DNA from: an uncultured Sphingomonas sp. | GTDB taxonomy: Bacteria; Pseudomonadota; Alphaproteobacteria; Sphingomonadales; Sphingomonadaceae | Direction of reading: 5' to 3' | DNA: 64,000 nt | NCBI GenBank assembly: GCA_913775315.1 | Contig: CAJYIX010000007.1 | Location: 1 to 64,000 of the forward strand | Shown here: positions 56,926-64,000 of the stretch, in pieces | Numbering within the stretch: position 1 is the first letter of the stretch | How the letters are laid out: every line of letters starts with the position of its first letter | The notes under the pieces: model-generated | What the model saw: only the letters and a program-made list of their open reading frames with translations | Told to the model about the DNA's origin: nothing | The model's database searches: none | Program-made: the position numbers and the translations under genes

Positions 56926-57687
56926 GCCGTAGACTCATAAGCCCGGAGCCACAGCCGCATTGAGGCGAGCTGGACCATCGCGAGGAAGTTGGCGGCGAGC
57001 TTGTCGTAGCGGGTGGCGACGCGGCGGAAGTGCTTCAGCTTGGAGAAGAAACGCTCGATCAGGTTGCGCTCGCGGTAGAGCCGCTTGCTGAAGCACGGCT
57101 TCCAGCGTCGGTTGCTCTTCGGCGGGATGTTGGGCGTGGCGCCCCGGTCCTGGATCAGCTCGCGGATGCGGTCAGCGTCGTAGGCCTTGTCGGCCAGCAC
57201 GATGGTGCGCGGGCCAAGATGGTCGAGCAGCGTGTCGGCGATCTGCCCGTCATGCGTCTGACCAGCGGTCAGGCCGAGCCGGATCGGGAGGCCCTGCGCG
57301 TCGACGACGACGTGGATCTTGGTTGTGAGCCCGCCGCGTGATCGACCGAGACAGTGATCTGCACCCCTTTTTTGGCGTCGCAGCCTGCTGGTGGGCGCGA
57401 ACGGAGGTGCTGTCGATCATCTGGATGTCGCCATCGTGGGCGGCGGTGATGGCGTTCATCAGCCGGTCCCATACACCTGCCTTTCGCCATCGCACGAAGC
57501 GGTTGTAGCAGGTGGTGCGCGGGCCGTAGCGCTCGGGCAGGTCGCGCCATGGTGCGCCGGATCGCAGCACCCAGAAGATGCCGTTCAGCACGCGCCGGTC
57601 TTCGACGCGCGGGACGCCTCGGGGCTTATTGGGCAAGAGCGGCTCGATCACGCGCCACTCGAAGTCGGTCAGATCATATCGGCTCAT
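56922..57687 (-). CDS. IS5-family transposase (two frames)
   Basis: The N-terminal frame (57250-57687) holds the DUF4096-type domain (YDLTDFEWRVIEPLLPNKPR) and the first catalytic Asp (IQMIDSTSVRAHQQA). The C-terminal frame (open from about 57350 down to 56922) holds DHCLGRSRGGLTTKIHVVVD, ADKAYDADR (second Asp) and the final Glu in NLIERFFSKLKH. They are out of frame at an A6G4 run: programmed slippage or mutation. The -1 frame stops early, so a +1 (or slippage) is needed. The stop is formed by the CTAG target copy. Confidence 0.85.
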
Positions 57688-58040
57688 GCCGATGCTGAAT
57701 CAGTTCTGCTTTTGGAAGGGAAGTCACTTGGCTCCAATCGCATCTTCGGCCGCCTGTCGAAGATCGGCAATGATCTCCTGCTCGGCCGGCAGCAGCGTAT
57801 CTCGAACAAGCGCGAGCCCCCTCAGCGCCTTCAGCAACTCACCCCATCCATCGGTCATGCCGTTGAAAGAAGTATAGGCTGGCAGCACGATGCCCAGCGG
57901 TTGCAAGCAGCGCCGGTCGCACCAGCCCTCGATAAGGCCCCGCAGGTCAGCGAAGAACGCTTCGTTGTCGGGGTATCTCTTCCGCATTCGTGAATGCATA
58001 CCGGCTTAGCCCTGCTCACTCAATTTATGAGTTTACGGCC
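56925..58040 (-). mobile_element. IS5-family insertion element with passenger gene, about 1116 bp
   Basis: Ends: GGCCGTAGACTCATAA (56925-56940) and TTATGAGTTTACGGCC (58025-58040), inverted repeats matching at 15 of 16 bases. CTAG (or TA) is duplicated at both sides. It holds the transposase (3' end at the left) and a 91-codon passenger gene between the right end and the transposase. Confidence 0.9.
57724..57999 (-). CDS. Passenger gene inside the IS element
   Basis: 91 residues, same strand as the transposase and 36 bp upstream of it. MHSRMRKRYPDNEAFFADLR, GLIEGWCDRRCLQPLGIVLP, and LLPAEQEIIADLRQAAEDAI; helical; a second Met at residue 5. No known domain recognised. It lies inside the terminal repeats, so it moves with the element. 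Confidence 0.65.
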   Translation of the reverse strand: MHSRMRKRYPDNEAFFADLRGLIEGWCDRRCLQPLGIVLPAYTSFNGMTDGWGELLKALRGLALVRDTLLPAEQEIIADLRQAAEDAIGAK

Positions 58041-58300
58041 TAGTGCGGCCACGCCTCCACCAGCAGCCGCCGGCGATCCTCGCATGATGCTAGGTCGAAC
58101 CGTCCGTCGCGAATGGTCGCATCGTCGTCGGCGGCGGTCGCGCTACCGTCCGGCTGGCGATGCTGCGGCTTCGGCTGACAGGGCACCAGTGCTGCGGCTG
58201 GCGGTGCCGGAAGTTTCGGCAAGCTCGGCATCGAGGCCGTCGATCGCGCGCACCCGGTCAGCGCCACGGCACAGCACGCGGCCAGCATCAGTCTGAGCAT
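58040..58300 (-). CDS. Outer-membrane spanin lipoprotein (Rz1-like)
   Basis: 86 residues. Signal with lipobox LTGC (about residue 17), then a Pro-rich segment (PSLPKLPAPPAAALVPCQPK): typical o-spanin. It overlaps the inner-membrane spanin gene by 158 bp in another frame. Its TAG stop is the CTAG right of the IS. Confidence 0.8.
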   Translation of the reverse strand: MLRLMLAACCAVALTGCARSTASMPSLPKLPAPPAAALVPCQPKPQHRQPDGSATAADDDATIRDGRFDLASCEDRRRLLVEAWPH

Positions 58301-58589
58301 ATTCCCTCACGGTGTTGATCGATCGGACGATGATCGGTTCGCGCGCGGCGGCGCGATCGGCGTAGGCGGCGGCGGCCTGCGCCAGCTGCCTCGCGAAACG
58401 CGCCTCCGCCTTCAGCTTCGCTGCCTCGGCATCCCGAAGCGCCGCGCTCCACGCCGCCCGCTCATTCGTCAGCGTCAGCGTCTTGTCGGCCAGGCGTTCG
58501 CGGGTGAGCAGCAGCGCTGCGAGCAGCGCGAGCATCGGCACCGCCCACCAGAAGCGGCGCGCCAGCGCGAGCGCACCCGCCCAGGTCAC
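58143..58589 (-). CDS. Inner-membrane spanin (Rz-like)
   Basis: 148 residues. One N-terminal membrane helix (FWWAVPMLALLAALLL) and a long helical periplasmic part (AKLKAEARFARQLAQAAAAY): the layout of i-spanin. Overlaps the o-spanin gene and starts in the endolysin stop (ATGA). Together they disrupt the outer membrane at lysis. Confidence 0.75.
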   Translation of the reverse strand: MTWAGALALARRFWWAVPMLALLAALLLTRERLADKTLTLTNERAAWSAALRDAEAAKLKAEARFARQLAQAAAAYADRAAAREPIIVRSINTVREYAQTDAGRVLCRGADRVRAIDGLDAELAETSGTASRSTGALSAEAAASPAGR

Positions 58590-59119
58590 GCCTCGTTCCT
58601 CGATAGCGGCATGCCAGCGACCTCGCGCATTGCGATGGGGCGGCCAATCACCGGCACGTCACGCGGCCAACGGCGGGCGACGCATCGCGCCTTCAGGATG
58701 CGGGTAATCGACACCGCATCGCCCTGATTGCCCCCGAGGACGTGATACGCCTTCGCGTCCTCGCCGACGTAGAAGCCGACGTGCCCTCCACCCTCTCGAT
58801 CGAAGACGAGGATCGCACCAGGGGCGAGCCGATCGGCGGCGAGGTTCGCGCCCCAGGTCGCCCACGCCTTGGCGCGGACAGCGACCCGCATCCGGTGCAT
58901 GCCCTCGGCGGCCAGGTCGATCCCGCCCCGGTCGAGGCACTCGGCGACGAAGACGCCGCACCAAGGCACGCTGTCGGCATTGTAGGCGATGCCGAGCACC
59001 TTCACGCCGAGGCGCTTGCCCCAGCCGATGATCGTTGGATTGTTGGCGGCGCCCGGCGCTTCGCGCGTGCCGAGCTTCGCCCGCGCGGCCTTGAGCCACG
59101 CGGGTTCGGTCGTTGTCAT
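58586..59119 (-). CDS. Phage endolysin (NlpC/P60-like, TIGR02594 type)
   Basis: 177 residues from ATG 59117-59119. Catalytic Cys in VPWCGVFVAECL, His in GGHVGFYVG, and the polar residue in GGNQGDAVS: the papain-like NlpC/P60 fold. No signal peptide, so a holin must let it reach the wall. Confidence 0.85.
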   Translation of the reverse strand: MTTTEPAWLKAARAKLGTREAPGAANNPTIIGWGKRLGVKVLGIAYNADSVPWCGVFVAECLDRGGIDLAAEGMHRMRVAVRAKAWATWGANLAADRLAPGAILVFDREGGGHVGFYVGEDAKAYHVLGGNQGDAVSITRILKARCVARRWPRDVPVIGRPIAMREVAGMPLSRNEA

Positions 59120-59136
59120 GTCAATCCTTTCGAATG

Positions 59137-59439
59137 TCAGTCGACCTTGGCGCTCGTCAGCTGCGCGGCGACGTTTCGGCCGAGCACGAGCACAAAGCGC
59201 ATCGTCGCGAACCCCATCCATCCGGCGCTCACTCCGGCAACGATGATCGTCCAAGCGGGCCAGTGCAGATGCACCGCAGCCGCGCCCGCCATCGCCCCGA
59301 AGGCTGGGAGAAGCGAGCATGTGACGAAGAGGTCGCGCCAAGTCACCGGCCGGCCCGCCTCGATCTTTTGCCCCATTCGCAGGATCTGTCCGGCGAAGAC
59401 CGCGAACACCGCGAGGGCGTAAATCTGCCAGTCCTTCAC
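59137..59439 (-). CDS. Small membrane protein, holin candidate
   Basis: 100 residues from GTG 59437-59439. Three hydrophobic stretches (IYALAVFAVFAGQILR; LFVTCSLLPAFGAMAGAAAV; WTIIVAGVSAGWMGFATM), a holin-like layout. The start overlaps the previous stop (GTGA). It sits right before the endolysin. Confidence 0.7.
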   Translation of the reverse strand: MKDWQIYALAVFAVFAGQILRMGQKIEAGRPVTWRDLFVTCSLLPAFGAMAGAAAVHLHWPAWTIIVAGVSAGWMGFATMRFVLVLGRNVAAQLTSAKVD

Positions 59440-59924
59440 AGCGTTACCACCCCCACGCCGAAACCGGTCAGCACCAGCAAAGCCGAAATCGAGAAGCTCA
59501 CGGTGCGGCGCCGAGCCGTCGCCGCGTGAACGAGGGCCATGCCAGGGATGCCGAACACTGCCGCGAAGCAGTCTGCGATCAGGTCGAATTGCTCCCATGC
59601 GGCACGCTGTCGCGTCACCAGCATCATCGCGTCGCCGATACAGCCGGTCGCGAACGCGAGGCCGACCAAGGCGGAGCCGGAGAATAGAAGCGGCACGCTC
59701 CATGGCGTCCGCATCGCCGAATGCAGATCGAGATGAAGCTGGTCGAGCGCGGTGTTGAAGGCGGCGAAGCACGCGGTACGGTCGGGTCCTTCGCAGCGAG
59801 CGAGATGCCACAGGCTCTGCCGCACGGGGCGCAGCCACTGGATCGCCGCGACCGAGAAACGCAGCCCGAATAGCATCATCGCCCAAATGGCGATGGTGCC
59901 TGCGATGTGGCCGAGCGGGGTCAT
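59436..59924 (-). CDS. Phage membrane protein of the lysis region
   Basis: 162 residues from ATG 59922-59924. Hydrophobic segments at the N-terminus (GHIAGTIAIWAMMLFGLRFS), near the middle (SVPLLFSGSALVGLAFATGC) and at the C-terminus (FSISALLVLTGFGVGVVTL). Overlaps both neighbours. Unknown; may be part of the holin system. Confidence 0.65.
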   Translation of the reverse strand: MTPLGHIAGTIAIWAMMLFGLRFSVAAIQWLRPVRQSLWHLARCEGPDRTACFAAFNTALDQLHLDLHSAMRTPWSVPLLFSGSALVGLAFATGCIGDAMMLVTRQRAAWEQFDLIADCFAAVFGIPGMALVHAATARRRTVSFSISALLVLTGFGVGVVTL

Positions 59925-60832
59925 GCCAGTCGCACTGCGTTCGCGGTATAGTCCGCTTGGACATGAGCGAGCGCATCGAGCGTCGCGAAGCCGCCGCCAG
60001 TCGGGTTCGGATACTTTGTGAAAAGGCGTTCGGCGCGGAGGATGCGGCCGGTCCAGGAACCATATCCGCCGCCCGCGCCCATGCGGAGTGCACTGCCTCC
60101 CGCGTTCGGCGCTTGTGCGACGACGCTGTGCTGCGACGGCTTGTGGTTGGCCCATGTCGCGCGAGCCGACGAGATCGCGCCGTTGAGATAGCAGGTGGTT
60201 GCCATTGTATCGGCGACGGTATCGTACTCGCACAACACCGCGACTTGCAGGAGCGCACCGCCGAGCGTCTGAGCGGCAAGGGCCGGATACGCGCCGCTGG
60301 CCTCGCGGATGTTGCCGCCGGTGTCGAAATAGAAGCCGAAATGATTGCCGGACGTGCCGACTGCTCCAGCCCCCGAGCCGATGATGCCCTGTATCGCAGC
60401 CGGTGCGGCGGTCGGACAACGCAGCCAGGCAATCAACAGATGATCGCGAAACCCTTCTGCGATCGGGTTGCCGACGTCGTAGCTGTTGAGCCCCTGCCGC
60501 GACACAAGCATCCCGCTGCGGCCGGCGGACTGGTCGAGCCCGCCTCCGATGTAATCGGGTTTGGAGGCAAGGTTGTTCGGCGTGGCGATATGCTGCGAAC
60601 CGGTTCGCGAGAGTAACGGCATGTCACCCGGAATCAGGCTGACGAGGCCGGTGTCGGGGATCGCTGCTCCGGCTGCCGGCAGCACCCCCGTTGCGAAACC
60701 TTCTGCCACGCGCGCGTCGAAGCAAAAGTCGCTGGTTGCCCGGCTCATCATGGCCGGATCGGCGCTCTCGATCGGCAGGCTATTATCGCCCGCATCGTAA
60801 TCGTAGGTCGTGCTGATCTGATAGAGAGGCAT
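59921..60832 (-). CDS. Phage tail-associated structural protein
   Basis: 303 residues. The C-terminal half, with repeated glycine-rich segments (FGFYFDTGGNIREASGAYPA and later GRILRAERLFTKYP), looks like a concanavalin/laminin-G-like binding module, not proven. Next to the SGNH tail protein, so likely part of the adhesion or tail tip set. Confidence 0.6.
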   Translation of the reverse strand: MPLYQISTTYDYDAGDNSLPIESADPAMMSRATSDFCFDARVAEGFATGVLPAAGAAIPDTGLVSLIPGDMPLLSRTGSQHIATPNNLASKPDYIGGGLDQSAGRSGMLVSRQGLNSYDVGNPIAEGFRDHLLIAWLRCPTAAPAAIQGIIGSGAGAVGTSGNHFGFYFDTGGNIREASGAYPALAAQTLGGALLQVAVLCEYDTVADTMATTCYLNGAISSARATWANHKPSQHSVVAQAPNAGGSALRMGAGGGYGSWTGRILRAERLFTKYPNPTGGGFATLDALAHVQADYTANAVRLA

Positions 60833-60835
60833 GGG

Positions 60836-62911
60836 TCAGCTCCAGCTCTGGATGGCGGCGAGCAGCCGCATGGCGAAGAGGTCGCCGAGGAAGTCGTGGC
60901 CGTCCTGCGTCGGGTGCGCGCCGTCGCTGGCGTTGTAGAAGTCCGTGTTCCCGGCTCCCGTCGTCGCTCCGGACTTGCCGCCCACGGTGAGCAGGTCGAA
61001 CGCCGCGCCGCGCGTCTCCACGAAGGTGCTGCGTTTCTTGAGCGGATCGTACAGCGCCTGTGCCGCCTCGAAGCCGGCCTTGACCGCGGCGTTGCGATCG
61101 TCGGCCGGCGTGCTGCCCGAACTGCGCAGGATACCGGTCTGAACGAAGTAGACGTTGGCGTAGGCCGCGGTCGTGAACGCCTCGGTCCAGAACGCGAGGA
61201 CCTCCGCCTGAAGATCGACCGCGGTCGAGGGCGAATCGTTGATCGAAGCCTGCACGAACAGGATGACCGGCGTCAGCGGGTTGGCAGGCATGACGTAGCT
61301 CATGTCCTGAAGCCGCTGACGGAAGGTCGACTGCGTGTTGTTGTTCGTGGCGAGGAAGCCGGTGCCGCCGCGGCCGTTCACCCAGACGTCCTCGATCCCG
61401 AGCCGCTGGCCGATCCGGAACGGGTAGCCGCCGCCGGGGTAGAATGCGAAAGTGTCGCCATAGCTGTCGGTGATCGCGAACAGCCGAGGGCCGGCAACCG
61501 GCCATGGCTGCACCGTCGCGAGTGGCGGCACGCGCAGGCCGACCGTCTTGCCGCTGGAGTTCCATATCTCGACGCGGCGCGCGCGGCGGGTCGTATGGCC
61601 AGAATAGGCCGTGCCGCTCAGCGTCAGCGTCGCACCCGTGCCGGCGCCGTTCGTCGTCGTAGCGGCGCCCGCGGCCGGGAAAGCGGTGTAAGCCCCGAAA
61701 TCCTTCACATAGACGGTCGAGACAGCGCCGCTCGCACCAAGGCCCGTGACGACGGCAATTAGCGGCCGGCCGTTGTTCGTGCCACCGACGACGGTCAACT
61801 CATCGCCGATCGCATAGCCGGAGCCGCCGGCTGCAATCGTCGGTCCGGTGACAAAGGACTGTACATCGTCGCTGAAATCAACGCGCAGATAGCGGTTGCC
61901 GCCGGCGTTGGTAAATTGCGCCACCGTGGCGGGCGCCAGGCGCTCGCCATCGACCTCGATCGCCCAAGATGACGCGCCGTTCCAGTCACCGACCTGCACC
62001 TCGAAGACTGGGCTGTCGGTGAGGAACCGGAGGGACCAAGCGCTGCCCGCGCTGCGCGGCGCGCCGGGCGCGGTGATCCACCCGTTGATGTTCGCTGTGT
62101 TGAATGGCGCCCCGCCGCCGGGGTTGTTCTGCACCGACACGCCGTGCGCCCAGGTGAGGCGGGCGTCTGTATAGGGTAGCGTACTGCCGGTGGTAATCGT
62201 CGGCGTCGAGTTGCTGGTCTGCGTGATCTTGGGGATGGTCGCGGCCCGCGGCTTGACGCTGCGATAGTGGAGCGCGCGCAGCTGGCCGATGCGCGGGTTC
62301 ACGCCCGCCTTGGCGGACGCTGCGTCGGCGAGCGCCTTGTCGATCTGCGCGTAGACGTCGCCCCCGCCGGGGCGGAGCAGCTTCGGGATGTAGCGCCCGC
62401 GAAGAACGCCATCCCAGCCGCCTAGCAGCCGGCCGTAGCGGTCGCGCTCGGCCGACAAGAAGCGCGCGCCGATCCGGGCGCTGACCTTGGCCGGCCCGAT
62501 CGTGATCGTCGGAAGGTTCGCAAGAAGGCGCTTCGTGAACGTCGGGGCGTAGAGGCCCGTTTCGCGGTTGATGCTGCCGTCGAGCAGCCGCCCGTACCGG
62601 TCGCGCTGGACCCAGACCCATTTGCCGGTCGTCACCTTGCGCGTGAAGATTGCGCTGACGAGGCTGGCCCAGTAGCGCGCGCCCCGCTCCCCCGGCGCTG
62701 CGCCCGGGATGTCGGCGTCGGTGTTCGCGTTGGCGTAGCGGCCGGCGAGGTCGGCCGCATCATTCGCCTCACCCACCTTGGGATCGATCCGCTCGGCAAT
62801 GAGCTCGTCGATGTTGCCGGGCACGCCGCCGGCCGCATCTTCCGCGCGCTTGGCAGCCTGCAACGCGAGCCGCTGGTCCGGCCCCACGAAACTGAGGGTC
62901 ACGTCAGCCAT
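60836..62911 (-). CDS. Tail protein with C-terminal SGNH/GDSL hydrolase
   Basis: 691 residues. The N-terminal part includes two copies of RDRYGRLL-G (about 103-112, 156-165). The C-terminal third is an SGNH hydrolase: Ser483 in FAITDSYGD (block I), ASIND (block III Asn), Asp663 and His666 in SDGAHPTQDG. Such tail enzymes deacetylate or cut surface polysaccharide. The start overlaps the previous gene by 8 bp. Confidence 0.8.
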   Translation of the reverse strand: MADVTLSFVGPDQRLALQAAKRAEDAAGGVPGNIDELIAERIDPKVGEANDAADLAGRYANANTDADIPGAAPGERGARYWASLVSAIFTRKVTTGKWVWVQRDRYGRLLDGSINRETGLYAPTFTKRLLANLPTITIGPAKVSARIGARFLSAERDRYGRLLGGWDGVLRGRYIPKLLRPGGGDVYAQIDKALADAASAKAGVNPRIGQLRALHYRSVKPRAATIPKITQTSNSTPTITTGSTLPYTDARLTWAHGVSVQNNPGGGAPFNTANINGWITAPGAPRSAGSAWSLRFLTDSPVFEVQVGDWNGASSWAIEVDGERLAPATVAQFTNAGGNRYLRVDFSDDVQSFVTGPTIAAGGSGYAIGDELTVVGGTNNGRPLIAVVTGLGASGAVSTVYVKDFGAYTAFPAAGAATTTNGAGTGATLTLSGTAYSGHTTRRARRVEIWNSSGKTVGLRVPPLATVQPWPVAGPRLFAITDSYGDTFAFYPGGGYPFRIGQRLGIEDVWVNGRGGTGFLATNNNTQSTFRQRLQDMSYVMPANPLTPVILFVQASINDSPSTAVDLQAEVLAFWTEAFTTAAYANVYFVQTGILRSSGSTPADDRNAAVKAGFEAAQALYDPLKKRSTFVETRGAAFDLLTVGGKSGATTGAGNTDFYNASDGAHPTQDGHDFLGDLFAMRLLAAIQSWS

Positions 62912-63290
62912 CGACCGAGCCTTTCAGGATGTGCGCGCCGAACAGCAGCGTCGTGTCGGCCGCGGCGCCGAAATCGCCGGGCAGCGAAGCGACGCCGAAC
63001 TCGTAGTAGAGCGGGAGATCGGCCCCGAGCGGTGCGGCGCCCAGTGCGGTAAGCAGCCCGGAGACCGTTGCACGCGGCGCGAATGCTTGGACCAGCGAAG
63101 TCGGCACGCCGTCGTCGTTCGTGACCTGGAGCACGGTCGTCGTGGCGGTCAGCAAGGGCGCGCTATTCGGGTTCCGCGCGATCTTGAAGGTGCAGGTCAC
63201 ACCAGTCAGGTTGAAGCCGACGATTGCGAAGATGTGTTTGAGGTCGTCGCCGACGAAGCAGGAGAGGTCGAGCGTGCGGGCGATAGCCAT
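62904..63290 (-). CDS. Phage tail-region structural protein
   Basis: 128 residues from ATG 63288-63290 (MAIARTLDLSCFVGDDLKHI). Beta-rich, no clear family. Start overlaps the next stop (TGATG). Confidence 0.6.
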   Translation of the reverse strand: MAIARTLDLSCFVGDDLKHIFAIVGFNLTGVTCTFKIARNPNSAPLLTATTTVLQVTNDDGVPTSLVQAFAPRATVSGLLTALGAAPLGADLPLYYEFGVASLPGDFGAAADTTLLFGAHILKGSVDG

Positions 63291-63970
63291 CACGGCGCCT
63301 CCCGAAAGACGGCGCCGACGTCGCCGAACATGCCATAGGCGAGCTGCGGCACCAGGCTGGCACCCGGCGTGACCCGCGCTTTGACGACCGGCCATTCGAA
63401 CTCGAGCGGGGCACCGTCAGGGAGCGCTGCTCGGAGCGGCGGCCTGATCTGGCAGACGGCGGTCGACCCGCTGCGGCTGACGACTCGCACAATACTGTGG
63501 ACCCGCTCGCCGGTGCCGAACCATTCGCCGCCGACGATCGGCGAACCGGCATCGACGCGGATCGAGATCGTCGTTGCGCGCAGCGCCGTTGCGCCGACAT
63601 TGACCGCGGCGATCGTGCGCACCTGAAAGGCAACGGACGTCGGAAAGACCGGGTCATTGGCGGCGATTGCAAACGAAGGACGCGGGGCGTTGCCATGCCA
63701 GACGCGCGGGGCAGTGGCGAAGCTGACGATCGGGACGAGGCAGAGAGCCGCCCCGCCGGCGAGGTAGCCGTCCCACTGGTTGAGCAGGCGCTGCATCGCC
63801 GGATCGTCGGACGCCATGTCGCCATACTCGACCACGACCCGGCCGCCGCCGTCGGTCGCGATCACGTCTTCGTCACCGGATAGCGCCACCCCACCGGAAA
63901 TGGTCCGCCGGTCGAGCCGCGGCGTCACGCTGTCGGGGTTGAGCAGGTGAGCGGGGAAAATCGGCAGCAT
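63290..63970 (-). CDS. Phage tail-region structural protein
   Basis: 226 residues from ATG 63968-63970. Beta-rich with SFATAPRVWHGNAPRPSFAI and ATTISIRVDAGSPIVG. Part of the leftward tail operon; family unknown to me. The next gene lies beyond the window. Confidence 0.6.
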   Translation of the reverse strand: MLPIFPAHLLNPDSVTPRLDRRTISGGVALSGDEDVIATDGGGRVVVEYGDMASDDPAMQRLLNQWDGYLAGGAALCLVPIVSFATAPRVWHGNAPRPSFAIAANDPVFPTSVAFQVRTIAAVNVGATALRATTISIRVDAGSPIVGGEWFGTGERVHSIVRVVSRSGSTAVCQIRPPLRAALPDGAPLEFEWPVVKARVTPGASLVPQLAYGMFGDVGAVFREAP

Positions 63971-64000
63971 GGCGGCACCAGCGCTACCGGGATGGGCGGC

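Noticed and set aside
57269-57550. Separate gene in the middle frame of the IS transposase
   Set aside because: It is the -1 reading frame of the transposase and ends at a stop without homology to the C-terminal domain.

Overview
The window is high-GC DNA (apart from an AT-richer patch near 54.2-55.1 kb) from an alphaproteobacterium, most likely a sphingomonad (Sphingomonas or a close relative). This is inferred from the gene set and layout: GcrA cell-cycle regulator, SUF-only Fe-S operon with an Rrf2 regulator, an EcfG-type stress promoter, a ROSE thermometer before hsp20, a TonB-dependent receptor, and interspersed palindromic repeats. No species call is possible from the sequence alone.

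Layout. 1-51.7 kb is ordinary chromosome: zwf(partial)-argC-SH3-marR (leftward); secG, pyrG; hsp20; a TonB receptor; a DctA-like symporter; alaS; an RNA-processing group (SUV3-like helicase, S4 protein, fdxA); gcrA; an orphan ABC-2 permease followed by argD-argF-hslO; an M15-like protein, an MTA phosphorylase and a DUF2147 protein; the suf operon rrf2-sufB-(two small exported proteins)-sufC-sufD-sufS-sufT-sufA (29.2-22.9 kb, leftward, mostly with stop/start overlaps); an AraC regulator; sodC; tyrosine catabolism hppD-hmgA-Rieske; pyrD; pheS-pheT; a membrane-anchored LuxR-type protein; a four-gene envelope/stress operon behind an EcfG-type promoter; eno-ftsB-secA; a DsbD/ScsB-like protein; cysS; and a PYROXD2-like FAD oxidoreductase.

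From about 51.7 kb to the right edge the DNA looks like a prophage whose right end is outside the window. Small genes run rightward (zinc ribbons, a 26-residue membrane peptide, an HTH protein, a candidate nuclease/DUF2283 pair, HicAB, a lipoprotein). Tail and lysis genes run leftward from the right edge (tail proteins, a 691-residue tail protein ending in an SGNH hydrolase, two small membrane proteins, an endolysin, overlapping spanins). Where the two sets converge, a 1.1 kb IS5-family element carrying an extra 91-codon passenger gene sits exactly in the shared CTAG of the two convergent stop codons, leaving both neighbours intact. No integrase, attachment site, tRNA, rRNA or CRISPR array was recognised.

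The most informative non-coding signals are a sigma32-type promoter plus ROSE thermometer at hsp20, an EcfG-type promoter at the stress operon, a promoter with palindromic operator at hppD, a palindrome before rrf2, a repeat that supplies the argF ribosome binding site, and an in-frame palindromic insertion in pheS.
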